Assembly (NCBI GenBank): GCA_035650075.1
Contig: DASRII010000468.1
Span: 6,323 to 70,322, forward strand
Source of the DNA: DASSUC01 sp035650075
GTDB lineage: Bacteria > Actinomycetota > Actinomycetes > Mycobacteriales > Micromonosporaceae
Direction: 5' to 3'
DNA: 64,000 nucleotides
Shown one piece after another: positions 23,553 through 30,643 of this stretch. Made by a program: the position numbers and the translations under genes. The notes beneath the pieces are model-generated. The model saw only the letters and a list, made by a program, of their open reading frames with translations. It was not told the DNA's origin and made no database searches. Position 1 is the stretch's first letter; every line of letters begins with the position of its first letter.

Positions 23553-24302
23553 TCAGCGTTCGGCGACCACGATCAGGCGCCGGCTGTCCGTCGACAGTGG
23601 ACCGCCGCGGTCGCCGTACCCCTCGACCCGGGAGAAACCGGCCTGCAACAGCCAGTCGCGTAGCTCGGTGAAGGTGAACAGGCGCACGAACAGCGACGTA
23701 CGGCGGACCCGCCCGCCGCGCACGAAGGTCCGTTCGGTGACGACGCGGCCGGTCAGCGGATCGAGCCGGGATCGGTCGACCATCAGGTCGTCGCCCCGAT
23801 AGGTGACCAGGTGTGGCAGGAACATGCGCACCAGCCAGTCGCGGTTGTTGAGGTCGATGAGGAACCGCCCGCCCGGGTGCAGCGCGGCGGCGACCTGGCC
23901 GAGCACCCGGCGGTTGTCGTCGTCGTCGAAGTAGCCGAACGCGGTGAACCAGCTCACGACCCGATCGAACCGGTCGCGGAACGGCAGCTCGCGCATGTCG
24001 CCCTGGACATAGTCCACGGACACCCCGCGGGCGATGGCGTCGCGGCGGGCCAGGTCCAGGAACATCGGTGTGGCATCGAGGCCGGTGACCTCGGCCCCGC
24101 GGGCCGCGAGCCGGTTGGCGATGCGCCCGTGGCCGCAGGCGAGATCGAGCACCCGTATCCCGGGCCGCAGGTCCAGCAGCCGCCAGATCAGATCGACCTC
24201 GGTGTCGCTCTGAGCGTCGGTCAGCACCCCGGAGTAGAAGTACAGGTAGTCCTCGTCGAACACGCCTTCCGTGTCGAAGACATCCTCGGCCACCTCGATC
24301 AT
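23553..24302 (-). CDS. class I SAM-dependent methyltransferase
   Basis: This 249-residue protein has motif I VLDLACGHGRIANRL, then EVTGLDATPMFLDLARR and VDYVQGDMRELPF, followed by FGYFDDDDNRRVLGQ and a typical post-motif region GGRFLIDLNNRD. The ATG at 24302 is chosen because the sequence before it in the same frame is not conserved-looking. The substrate is unknown; small-molecule methylation is likely. It converges on the PucR gene with a 5-base gap and is divergent from the NMT1/THI5-like gene across 76 bases. Confidence 0.85.
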   Translation of the reverse strand: MIEVAEDVFDTEGVFDEDYLYFYSGVLTDAQSDTEVDLIWRLLDLRPGIRVLDLACGHGRIANRLAARGAEVTGLDATPMFLDLARRDAIARGVSVDYVQGDMRELPFRDRFDRVVSWFTAFGYFDDDDNRRVLGQVAAALHPGGRFLIDLNNRDWLVRMFLPHLVTYRGDDLMVDRSRLDPLTGRVVTERTFVRGGRVRRTSLFVRLFTFTELRDWLLQAGFSRVEGYGDRGGPLSTDSRRLIVVAER

Positions 24303-24378
24303 GCTAGTCAGCTCGCTTCGAATCGGTGCACGGATCTGCCCTTGTGTATGTTGGCCGTAGGCGGAAGGAGATCGAGAG

Positions 24379-25248
24379 ATGTCTTTCAAGATCATGCCGC
24401 ACGGTCGGCTGCACGAGTGGGTGGCTCACGAAGAGGGTTACTTCACGACGGAAGGGCTCGACTACACCTTCGTGCAAGAGGACGGCGACTACGGGGTCCA
24501 CTCTCCGCAGCGCGACGAGGCCGGCGAGATCAGGACCGGCGCGTTCGAGACCTTCGGCGCCGGTCGGGACGGCGCGAACGTCAGCTGCGCATGCCACTGG
24601 GCCACCAGCGCCGCCGCGAACGAGCGGTCCGGGCAGCTCATCCGCTCGGTGTACTCGGTCGCCCCGTGCGCCATCATGGTGCCGCCGGACTCGCCGATCC
24701 ACCGTCCCGAGGACCTCGCGCGCGTTCCGGTCGGTGTCGGCTACCGCTCCGGCAGTCACTTCGCCACGCTGCAGGCGCTGGAGTCCGTGCTCGCCCGCGA
24801 CGACATCGAGCTGACGTTCCAGGGACCACCCAACGAACGGTTGGACGCGCTGCTCGACCGGCAGGTCCCCGCCGGCACGATGTGGGGGGTGCCGCTGTAC
24901 ATCGCCGAGGCGTTCGGCTTCCGCAAGGTACTGGATACCACGTTCATGATTGGCTTCGTGGTGTCCGGGGAGGACGTCGCTCCGTCCGATGTGGACAAGT
25001 ACCTCGCCGGCCTTCGGCGGGCCCAGATGGCGATCGACCTCCACCCGGAGCGGTACAAGCACCACCATCTGCGGGCGGTACCGGAGAAGTACCGGGACCG
25101 CGTCGACGTGCGCGGCTTCGGGATCGGTGAGCGGGTCGTCTTCCTGCCGTACACCCGAGAGGTGTTCGCCGAAACCCAGGAGTGGACCCAGGCCCGTGGC
25201 CTCTTCCCGAAGATCTCCGTTTCCTACGACGACGTCACCGTGGGCTAG
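24379..25248 (+). CDS. NMT1/THI5-like (periplasmic-binding-fold) protein lacking a signal peptide
   Basis: This 289-residue protein opens MSFKIMPHGRLHEWVAHEEG, followed by YFTTEGLDYTFV. This is the lobe-1 start of the substrate-binding fold used by SsuA/TauA and by the thiamine-pyrimidine proteins. PPDSPIHRPEDLARVPVGVG and NERLDALLDRQVPAGTMWG are further family-like motifs. There is no secretion signal or lipobox and no permease or ATPase gene nearby, so a cytosolic enzyme or ligand sensor is more likely than a transporter part. A cysteine/histidine cluster (VSCACHWAT, near residues 73-81) is unusual and could be catalytic or metal-binding. A good AAGGAG site precedes the ATG by 8 bases. The precise function is unknown. 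Confidence 0.6.
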   Translation: MSFKIMPHGRLHEWVAHEEGYFTTEGLDYTFVQEDGDYGVHSPQRDEAGEIRTGAFETFGAGRDGANVSCACHWATSAAANERSGQLIRSVYSVAPCAIMVPPDSPIHRPEDLARVPVGVGYRSGSHFATLQALESVLARDDIELTFQGPPNERLDALLDRQVPAGTMWGVPLYIAEAFGFRKVLDTTFMIGFVVSGEDVAPSDVDKYLAGLRRAQMAIDLHPERYKHHHLRAVPEKYRDRVDVRGFGIGERVVFLPYTREVFAETQEWTQARGLFPKISVSYDDVTVG

Positions 25249-25254
25249 CCGTTA

Positions 25255-25373
25255 GCGGCGTCGAACGATCTCCGCTCCAGGAAGTCCAGCAGCCGGTCGG
25301 CACTGCCCGGGCGGGCAGGCCGAGTCCGGTGCCGACGAGCCCGAGTACGACGGCCGCGATCAGCTTTCCTCGT
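25255..25373 (-). other. possible signal-peptide remnant of a lost secreted protein
   Basis: Directly after the stop of the DUF1348 gene, in another minus-strand frame, the bases read as a classical Sec signal: RRGKLIAAVVLGLVGTGLGL then PARA. A short sequence containing GCWTSWSGDRS follows before a stop. There is no start codon and no ribosome-binding site, and the frame is very short. It may be debris of a deleted secreted-protein gene, or chance. Nothing else is visible in this 125-base gap. Confidence 0.25.
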
Positions 25374-25838
25374 CTATAGACCGAGGTCGCTCAGGCCCGG
25401 GTGGTCGTCGGGACGCCGGCCCTGCGGCCACCGGTACAACCGGTCGCCCTCGGCGATGGGTACGTCGTTGATGCTGGCGAGCCGCCGGCGCATGAGACCG
25501 TCGGCGTCGAACTCCCAGTTCTCGTTGCCGTACGAGCGGAACCAGTTGCCGGAGTCGTCGTGCCACTCGTAGGCGAACCGCACGGCGATCCGGTCGTCGG
25601 CAAAGGCCCACAGCTCTTTGATGAGCCGGTAGTCCAGCTCGCGAGCCCATTTGCGGGTGAGGAACTCCCGGATCGCGTCCCGCCCGGTGAAGAACTCGGC
25701 CCGGTTGCGCCACTGGGAGTCCTCCGAGTACGCGAGCGCGACCTTCGCCGGGTCCCGCGTGTTCCAGGCGTCCTCGGCCATTCGCACCTTCTGCACCGCG
25801 GTCTCGTGCGTGAACGGCGGCACCGGTGGACGAGACAT
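25374..25838 (-). CDS. DUF1348 / NTF2-like (SnoaL-fold) protein
   Basis: This 154-residue protein contains EDAWNTRDPAKVALAYSEDS, WRNRAEFFTGRDAIREFLTR, KWARELDYRLIKELWAF, VRFAYEWHDDSGNWFRSYGN and ENWEFDADGLMRRR. This is the characteristic series of the DUF1348 nuclear-transport-factor-2-like family. These small alpha+beta-barrel proteins usually bind hydrophobic ligands or act as isomerases, but this subgroup has no assigned reaction. The ATG at 25838 gives the standard length. It is divergent from the serine/threonine dehydratase with 43 bases between starts, so the two promoters overlap. Confidence 0.85.
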   Translation of the reverse strand: MSRPPVPPFTHETAVQKVRMAEDAWNTRDPAKVALAYSEDSQWRNRAEFFTGRDAIREFLTRKWARELDYRLIKELWAFADDRIAVRFAYEWHDDSGNWFRSYGNENWEFDADGLMRRRLASINDVPIAEGDRLYRWPQGRRPDDHPGLSDLGL

Positions 25839-25881
25839 GGCGTCAGCGTACGCGCATTCGGCGGGATGGCAGGATGGCGGC

Positions 25882-26811
25882 ATGCTTCCCACGCTCGACC
25901 AGATCCATGCCGCCCGGAAGGCCATTGCCGGCCTGGCGATCCGCACCCCGCTCGTACGACTGGACGCGGGCATCTACCTGAAGCTGGAGAACCTGCAACC
26001 GATCGGCTCGTTCAAGATTCGCGGGGCGGCCGCGTTGCTGACCTCTGTCGATCAGGCCACCCTGGCCGACGGTGTGGTGACCGCGTCGGCGGGCAACATG
26101 GGCCAGGCCGCGGCCTGGATGGCCGCCCGGCTCGGCATCGGGTGTACCGTGCTCGTCCCGTCCACCGCGCCGGATGCCAAGGTGCGGGCGATCGAGGCAC
26201 GTGGCGCGACGGTTCGCCGGGTCACCCCCGAACAGTGGTGGCAGGCGTTCCAGGACCGCCGTTTCGACGGCGTATCCGGACTGTTCGTGCACGCGTTCGA
26301 CGACCCGATGGTGATGGCCGGCAACGGCACGATCGGCCTGGAGATCGCCGAGGACCTGCCCGATGTGGCGACCGTGCTGGTGCCGTGGGGCGGTGGCGGC
26401 CTGTCCTGCGGTATCGCGACGGCCCTGCGCGAGGTCGCGCCGCGGGCCAGGGTGTACGCGGCCGAGGTCGCGACCGCCGCGCCGTTCGCCGCCTCGCTGG
26501 CGGTCGGTGCGCCGACCACGGTCGACATGGCACCGTCCTTTGTAGACGGTATCGGCGGACCGGCGGTGTTTCCCGGCATGTTCGCGCACGCGAGGGAGCT
26601 CGGCATCGACTCGCGGGTGGCCACAGTGGACGAGGTCGGTGCTGCCGTACGGCTGCTGGTCGAACGAGCCAAGGTCGTCGCCGAGGGCGCCGGCGCCACA
26701 CCGGTCGCGTGTGCTCTGGCCGACGCGGCACCGCTGGACGCGCCCATCGTCTGCGTGGTGTCCGGCGGGATGATCGGACTGTCCACTCTGGTCGAACTGC
26801 TTCGCGACTGA
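25882..26811 (+). CDS. PLP-dependent serine/threonine dehydratase-like enzyme
   Basis: This 309-residue protein contains TPLVRLDAGIYLKLENLQP, the PLP-lysine motif GSFKIRGAAALL (Schiff-base Lys), SAGNMGQAAAWMAARLG and the phosphate-binding GGGGLSCGIATAL. It ends VVSGGMIGLSTLVELL. It belongs to fold-type II PLP enzymes (serine/threonine dehydratase or serine racemase). A regulatory ACT domain is absent, so it is a catabolic or racemase-type member. The usual SAGNHAQG motif reads SAGNMGQA here, a noticeable substitution at a position often occupied by His. It ends in a strong hairpin shared with the convergent lysine-rich ORF. Confidence 0.87.
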   Translation: MLPTLDQIHAARKAIAGLAIRTPLVRLDAGIYLKLENLQPIGSFKIRGAAALLTSVDQATLADGVVTASAGNMGQAAAWMAARLGIGCTVLVPSTAPDAKVRAIEARGATVRRVTPEQWWQAFQDRRFDGVSGLFVHAFDDPMVMAGNGTIGLEIAEDLPDVATVLVPWGGGGLSCGIATALREVAPRARVYAAEVATAAPFAASLAVGAPTTVDMAPSFVDGIGGPAVFPGMFAHARELGIDSRVATVDEVGAAVRLLVERAKVVAEGAGATPVACALADAAPLDAPIVCVVSGGMIGLSTLVELLRD

Positions 26812-26820
26812 GACCGGTAC

Positions 26821-26849
26821 CGGGTGGCAGGCGATCGCCCCGCCACCCG
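26821..26849. terminator. bidirectional hairpin between convergent genes
   Basis: CGGGTGGC (26821-26828) pairs perfectly with GCCACCCG (26842-26849). The loop contains the palindrome GGCGATCGCC (26830-26839), giving a very stable G+C-rich hairpin. It sits 9 bases after the dehydratase stop and 13 bases after the stop of the convergent lysine-rich ORF, the expected place for a shared terminator. No uridine tract follows, as is usual in actinomycetes. Confidence 0.7.
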
Positions 26850-26862
26850 CGACCGTTGTCGG

Positions 26863-26916
26863 CTACTTCTTGCCCTTCTTGTTCTTCTTGCTCTTCTTCT
26901 TGCTCTTCTTGGCCAT
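26863..26916 (-). CDS. 17-residue lysine-rich miniprotein
   Basis: The frame encodes MAKKSKKKSKKNKKGKK: eleven of 17 residues are lysine and none is acidic. It is far below normal gene-calling limits. However, it has an ATG preceded at proper distance by a GGAGG-containing purine-rich stretch, begins 17 bases after the stop codon of the TetR gene on the same strand, and ends 13 bases before a strong hairpin. It is therefore probably translated from the TetR message. A role in nucleic-acid binding or charge neutralisation is conceivable from composition only. The A+T-rich AAG/AAC run is unusual for this genome. Confidence 0.5.
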   Translation of the reverse strand: MAKKSKKKSKKNKKGKK

Positions 26917-26933
26917 GCTGCTCCGCCTCCCTC

Positions 26934-27575
26934 CTAGGATTTCTGTTGAGCCCTCTTGGCGGCCTTGCCGGTGGGCACCGGTGGCGTGACGAATGTGGAC
27001 TGCAGGAGCGCGGACAGTCTGCGCGCGAGCCGTTTCTGCGACCATCGCCGCGTGACGACGAGAGCCTCGAGGACGTCGAACGACATGAGCGCCCACAGCA
27101 TGTCCGTGGCGGTCGGGACCGTCCACGGCGCGGCCAGCCGCGCCTCGGCCGCCAGCCTTTCGGCCAGGCGCCGGCAGGACCCGCGCCACTGCCGCATGAC
27201 CAGATCCCAGTAGTGCTCGGCGTCCGGATCGGCACCCTGAACGCGTTGGAACGCGCGGCCGAACGGGATGAGCTGGGTGTGGCAGCGGGCCAGATGGTGG
27301 GCCCACTCGTCCAGTGCCGTCGCCGCGTCGGGCGCCTGCCACACGGACTTCAGTGACGCGGCCATTTCCGCGGTCTCGTTGACGTACTCGTACAACGCGG
27401 CGATCAGCTCGGTCCGGGTGGCGAAATGCAGGTAGACCGAGCGGCGGGTGAGTCCGGCACGCTCGGCGACCGAGGTCATGGTCAGCGCGGGTACACCGTC
27501 CTGCTCGACCAGTGCGCGAGCCGCGGCCAGCAGGGCGAGCCGCGTCCGGCGGCTGCGAGCGTTCTGCTGGGCCAC
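26934..27575 (-). CDS. TetR-family transcriptional regulator
   Basis: This 213-residue protein has an N-terminal helix-turn-helix (TMTSVAERAGLTRRSVYLHF) within the TetR_N domain and an alpha-helical ligand-binding C-terminal domain with no recognisable ligand class. The tail is basic (TGKAAKRAQQKS). Two copies of a 19-base inverted repeat lie 18-61 bases upstream of its start, so autoregulation is likely. The gene follows the SARP1 regulator on the same strand with an 18-base gap. The lysine-rich miniprotein follows after 17 bases. Confidence 0.9.
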   Translation of the reverse strand: MAQQNARSRRTRLALLAAARALVEQDGVPALTMTSVAERAGLTRRSVYLHFATRTELIAALYEYVNETAEMAASLKSVWQAPDAATALDEWAHHLARCHTQLIPFGRAFQRVQGADPDAEHYWDLVMRQWRGSCRRLAERLAAEARLAAPWTVPTATDMLWALMSFDVLEALVVTRRWSQKRLARRLSALLQSTFVTPPVPTGKAAKRAQQKS

Positions 27576-27592
27576 TGAGACCTGTCCTTCCG

Positions 27593-27611
27593 ACTACACA
27601 TGGTGTGTAGT
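27593..27611. promoter_or_regulatory. TetR operator copy 1
   Basis: ACTACACA-TGG-TGTGTAGT is a perfect 8-base inverted repeat with a 3-base centre, 18 bases before the TetR start codon. It includes the stop codon of SARP1. A second copy lies 25 bases away centre to centre. Twin operators of this kind are typical of TetR autoregulation. Confidence 0.8.
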
Positions 27612-30497
27612 TTCGGAAGTATACATGATGTGTAGTTTGATGTCGTCGGCTCGAGGGTCGTCCAGTTCGGTGAAGATGGCCAAGGCGTGCCGCCAGTGTT
27701 CGTTGGCGCCATCGCGATCGCCGGCCTCGCTGAGCAGGTGGCCGAGCCCGTCGTAGGCGCTGGCTTCGTGACCCGGATCGCCGATGTGCTGGGCGATGGT
27801 CAAAGCCTCCTGGAGACACTCGCGGGCTCGGGAGGCCTCCTTCTGCTCGCGGTACAGGCGGCCCACGGCGATCAGCCTGCCCGCTTCGCCATAGCGGAAG
27901 CCGATTTCGCGGCAGATGGCGTGCGCCCGCAGTTGGGCTTCGATCGCGGCGGCGCGATCACCCAGACCCTGATGTGCGTCACCGATCATGCCCCAGACGA
28001 TGGCCTCACCACTGCGGTGGCCGACATCGTGACAGATGGCTCGAGCGGTGCGGAGGTACTCCAGTGCTTCGGCGTGGCGGTGCAGGTCGTTGAGAGTGGA
28101 ACCGATGTTGCCGAGTGCGGCGGCCCGTCCGTACGAGTCGTCGAGTTCTCGAAGGATGTCGTGCCCCTCCTGGAGACAAGCGATCGCCTCGTCGAGCCGC
28201 TTCAGGCTGCCGAGGATGCCGCCGATGTTGACGAGTGCGCCGGCGACTCCGCGCTGGTCGCCGATCTCGCGGCGGATGGTCAGCGCCCGTTGGCACCACT
28301 CGAGCGCTTCGACGTTGCGTCCGCCCATCATCAGTAACGTGCCACGGTTGTTGACGATGGTCGCCTGCGCCTTGAGATCGCCGAGGTGGATCGTCGCGGC
28401 TTCGGCGTCGTCGTGGGTGGCCCGAATGTCCTCGATGCCCCCTCGCAGCGCGTAGTGGACGCGAAGCGCGTGGGCGAGTTGCCACGCGTGCTGCGGCCAG
28501 CCATGAGCGGCGGCGTGATGGACCGCCGCTACCAGGTTGGCCCGTTCGACATCCAGCCACTCGAGCGCCTGCGCGGGCTCGGTGACCGGGGGAGCGCTGC
28601 TCGGTGGGTGGGTGACAGCCGACTCGACCTGGGGACGGGTGGGCTCGACGAGGTCACACGCGAGGTCGACGGTCTGCAAGTAGTAGTCGTACAGGCGGCG
28701 GAGGGCTGCCGCGATAGCGTCGGTAGGCTCTTCGGAATCGACGGTGAGACGGGCGAACTCGCACACCAGGCGATGGAACAAGTACCGTCCGGGCGTACGT
28801 TGCGTCACGAGATGCAGATCGAGCAACGACTCCAGCAAAGCTTCCGCCTTCTCCACCCGGATGTCGGCGAGAGCAGCGGCCGCGTAGGCGTCGAAGTCAC
28901 GGCCCGGGTGCAGTCCGAGGAGCCGGAACAGGCGCTGCTCGTCGGGGCCGAGATGCCGATAGGAAAGAGCTAGCGCCGAGGAGACACTGCGGTCCTCGAG
29001 GGACAGTTCGACGAGCCGGTGACTCCGCTGGAGTCGGTCGGCCAGATCCGCTACTGTCCACTGTGGACGACTGGCCAGACGAGCACCGGCGATCCGAACC
29101 GCCAGCGGCAGCCGCCCGCACAGCTGCACGACACGGGCCACCGCGTCCGCATCCGCGGCGGCTCGTGGTCCGGCCACAGCACAGAACAGCGCCGCGGAAT
29201 CCGAGGCAGGCAACAGGTCCAGGAAGAGCTGTGCGGCGGCATCCAACGCGGACAATCGCCGACGGCTCGTGATCAGCACCAGGCAGTCGCCGGTGCCGGG
29301 AAGCAACGGGCGTACCTGCTCGACGGCTGCCGCGTCGTCCAGCACCAGCAGCAGCCGGCGCCGCGCCGCCTCGGTACGCCACCTGGCCGCCCGTTCGTCG
29401 AGGCCGTCAGGGATCCGCTGCGTCGGTACACCGATCGAGCGCAAGAGGTAATCCAACGCCTCACTCGAATCCATCGGGTCGGCACCGGCGGTGTGGGCGC
29501 GCAGGTCCAGGAACAGCTGCCCATCGGGAAACCCGCCGGCCAGCCGGTGCGCAACGTGCACGGCCAGTGTGGTCTTGCCGATACCCGCCATACCGCCGAT
29601 CGCCGAAATCGTCACCGGCCGACCCGATCGCACAGCCGCGATGATCTGGTCCACCTCGTTGCCGCGGCCGATGAAGTCGGGCAGGTTCCTGGGCAGTTGT
29701 GCCGGTTGCCCGACCGCCTGGGCCAGGATCGGCGCACGCGGTGCAGGTCCGGCGTCGTCGACCTCGTCACGCAGGATCCCCACATAGAGTTGCTGCAGGG
29801 CCGGACCCGGTTCCACACCGAGCTGTTCGCGTAGGAGCCCGCGAACCTGATGGAACTCCTCCAGCGCGTCGGCGCGCCGACCGCACCAGTACAGCGCGAG
29901 CATGAGGCATTCGCGCAGGCTCTCTCGGTAGGGGTGCTCGGCAACCACGGCGGAAAGCTCTCCGATGATGTCGCGGTGAGCGCCGAGCTCGAGGTCGATC
30001 CGGATGCGCTCCTCCAGCGCGGTCAACCGGTGCTCCTCCAGCCGGTTCGCCTCGGTCACGACGGCGGGGAGGTCCCGCGCGTCGGGATACGCCGGCCCGC
30101 GCCACAGGTCCAGGCCTCGCTGCAGGAAGGCCCGGGCGGCGACCAGGTCGGCCTGCGCGCGGGCGGCGCTCGCGTCCGACACCAGGCGGTTGAAGGTGTA
30201 CGCATCCAGCTCGTCGGGCGCGACGGTCAACTGGTACCCGGACGGACCGAACACGATCCGACCGTCTTCGCCGAGAGCGCGGCGCAGGCGGTGCACGTAC
30301 ACATGAAGGGTTTTGTGGGCGCTCCGCGGCGGCGCACCGCTCCATAGCGCATCGGCCACGGCGTCGGCGCGTAATGGCCGTGCGGCGTTGCAAATAAGAA
30401 GCGTCAGAAGCCGCTGCAACATAGCGGTCGGTATCGCGATCGGCCGGTCTTCCCGGCGGACGGTCAACGGACCCAGCACCCCGAATTCGATCACCAC
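27594..30497 (-). CDS. AfsR/SARP-family regulator 1 (BTAD, NB-ARC and TPR domains)
   Basis: This 967-residue protein has an N-terminal OmpR-like DNA-binding region (FGVLGPLTVRREDRPIAIP, LHVYVHRLRRALGE) and a bacterial transcription-activation domain to about residue 250. A STAND NTPase follows with Walker A GGMAGIGKTTLAV (near residue 305), Walker B LLLVLDDA and the GLPLA-like CGRLPLAVRIAG. At least six TPR repeats (GRNVEALEWCQRALTI, RLDEAIACLQEGHDIL, RHAEALEYLRTARAIC and others) fill the C-terminus. Such proteins activate linked gene clusters when the ATPase-TPR part receives a signal. It is divergent from the giant RHS1 gene across 146 bases, so RHS1 is its likely target. The last codons double as a TetR operator. 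Confidence 0.92.
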   Translation of the reverse strand: MVIEFGVLGPLTVRREDRPIAIPTAMLQRLLTLLICNAARPLRADAVADALWSGAPPRSAHKTLHVYVHRLRRALGEDGRIVFGPSGYQLTVAPDELDAYTFNRLVSDASAARAQADLVAARAFLQRGLDLWRGPAYPDARDLPAVVTEANRLEEHRLTALEERIRIDLELGAHRDIIGELSAVVAEHPYRESLRECLMLALYWCGRRADALEEFHQVRGLLREQLGVEPGPALQQLYVGILRDEVDDAGPAPRAPILAQAVGQPAQLPRNLPDFIGRGNEVDQIIAAVRSGRPVTISAIGGMAGIGKTTLAVHVAHRLAGGFPDGQLFLDLRAHTAGADPMDSSEALDYLLRSIGVPTQRIPDGLDERAARWRTEAARRRLLLVLDDAAAVEQVRPLLPGTGDCLVLITSRRRLSALDAAAQLFLDLLPASDSAALFCAVAGPRAAADADAVARVVQLCGRLPLAVRIAGARLASRPQWTVADLADRLQRSHRLVELSLEDRSVSSALALSYRHLGPDEQRLFRLLGLHPGRDFDAYAAAALADIRVEKAEALLESLLDLHLVTQRTPGRYLFHRLVCEFARLTVDSEEPTDAIAAALRRLYDYYLQTVDLACDLVEPTRPQVESAVTHPPSSAPPVTEPAQALEWLDVERANLVAAVHHAAAHGWPQHAWQLAHALRVHYALRGGIEDIRATHDDAEAATIHLGDLKAQATIVNNRGTLLMMGGRNVEALEWCQRALTIRREIGDQRGVAGALVNIGGILGSLKRLDEAIACLQEGHDILRELDDSYGRAAALGNIGSTLNDLHRHAEALEYLRTARAICHDVGHRSGEAIVWGMIGDAHQGLGDRAAAIEAQLRAHAICREIGFRYGEAGRLIAVGRLYREQKEASRARECLQEALTIAQHIGDPGHEASAYDGLGHLLSEAGDRDGANEHWRHALAIFTELDDPRADDIKLHIMYTSETTHHV
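27618..27636. promoter_or_regulatory. TetR operator copy 2
   Basis: AGTATACA-TGA-TGTGTAGT is an imperfect second copy of the adjacent operator. The right arm is identical and the left arm has two changes. It lies wholly inside the last codons of SARP1, which therefore end IMYTSETTHHV. The A+T-rich sequence also offers the likely TetR promoter. Confidence 0.75.
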
Positions 30498-30643
30498 CGC
30501 CCCCGAAAACGGCAGACACAGCCGAGCAATGGTCTCCCGGCGATGTGAACGCCGTCAATGGGCCGCTGAGCTGGGATTCTACCGCCGTGCAACCGGTCGC
30601 CCGGACGATCTGCCCGTCATCTGCCGAGCAGAGGAGTTCGACC

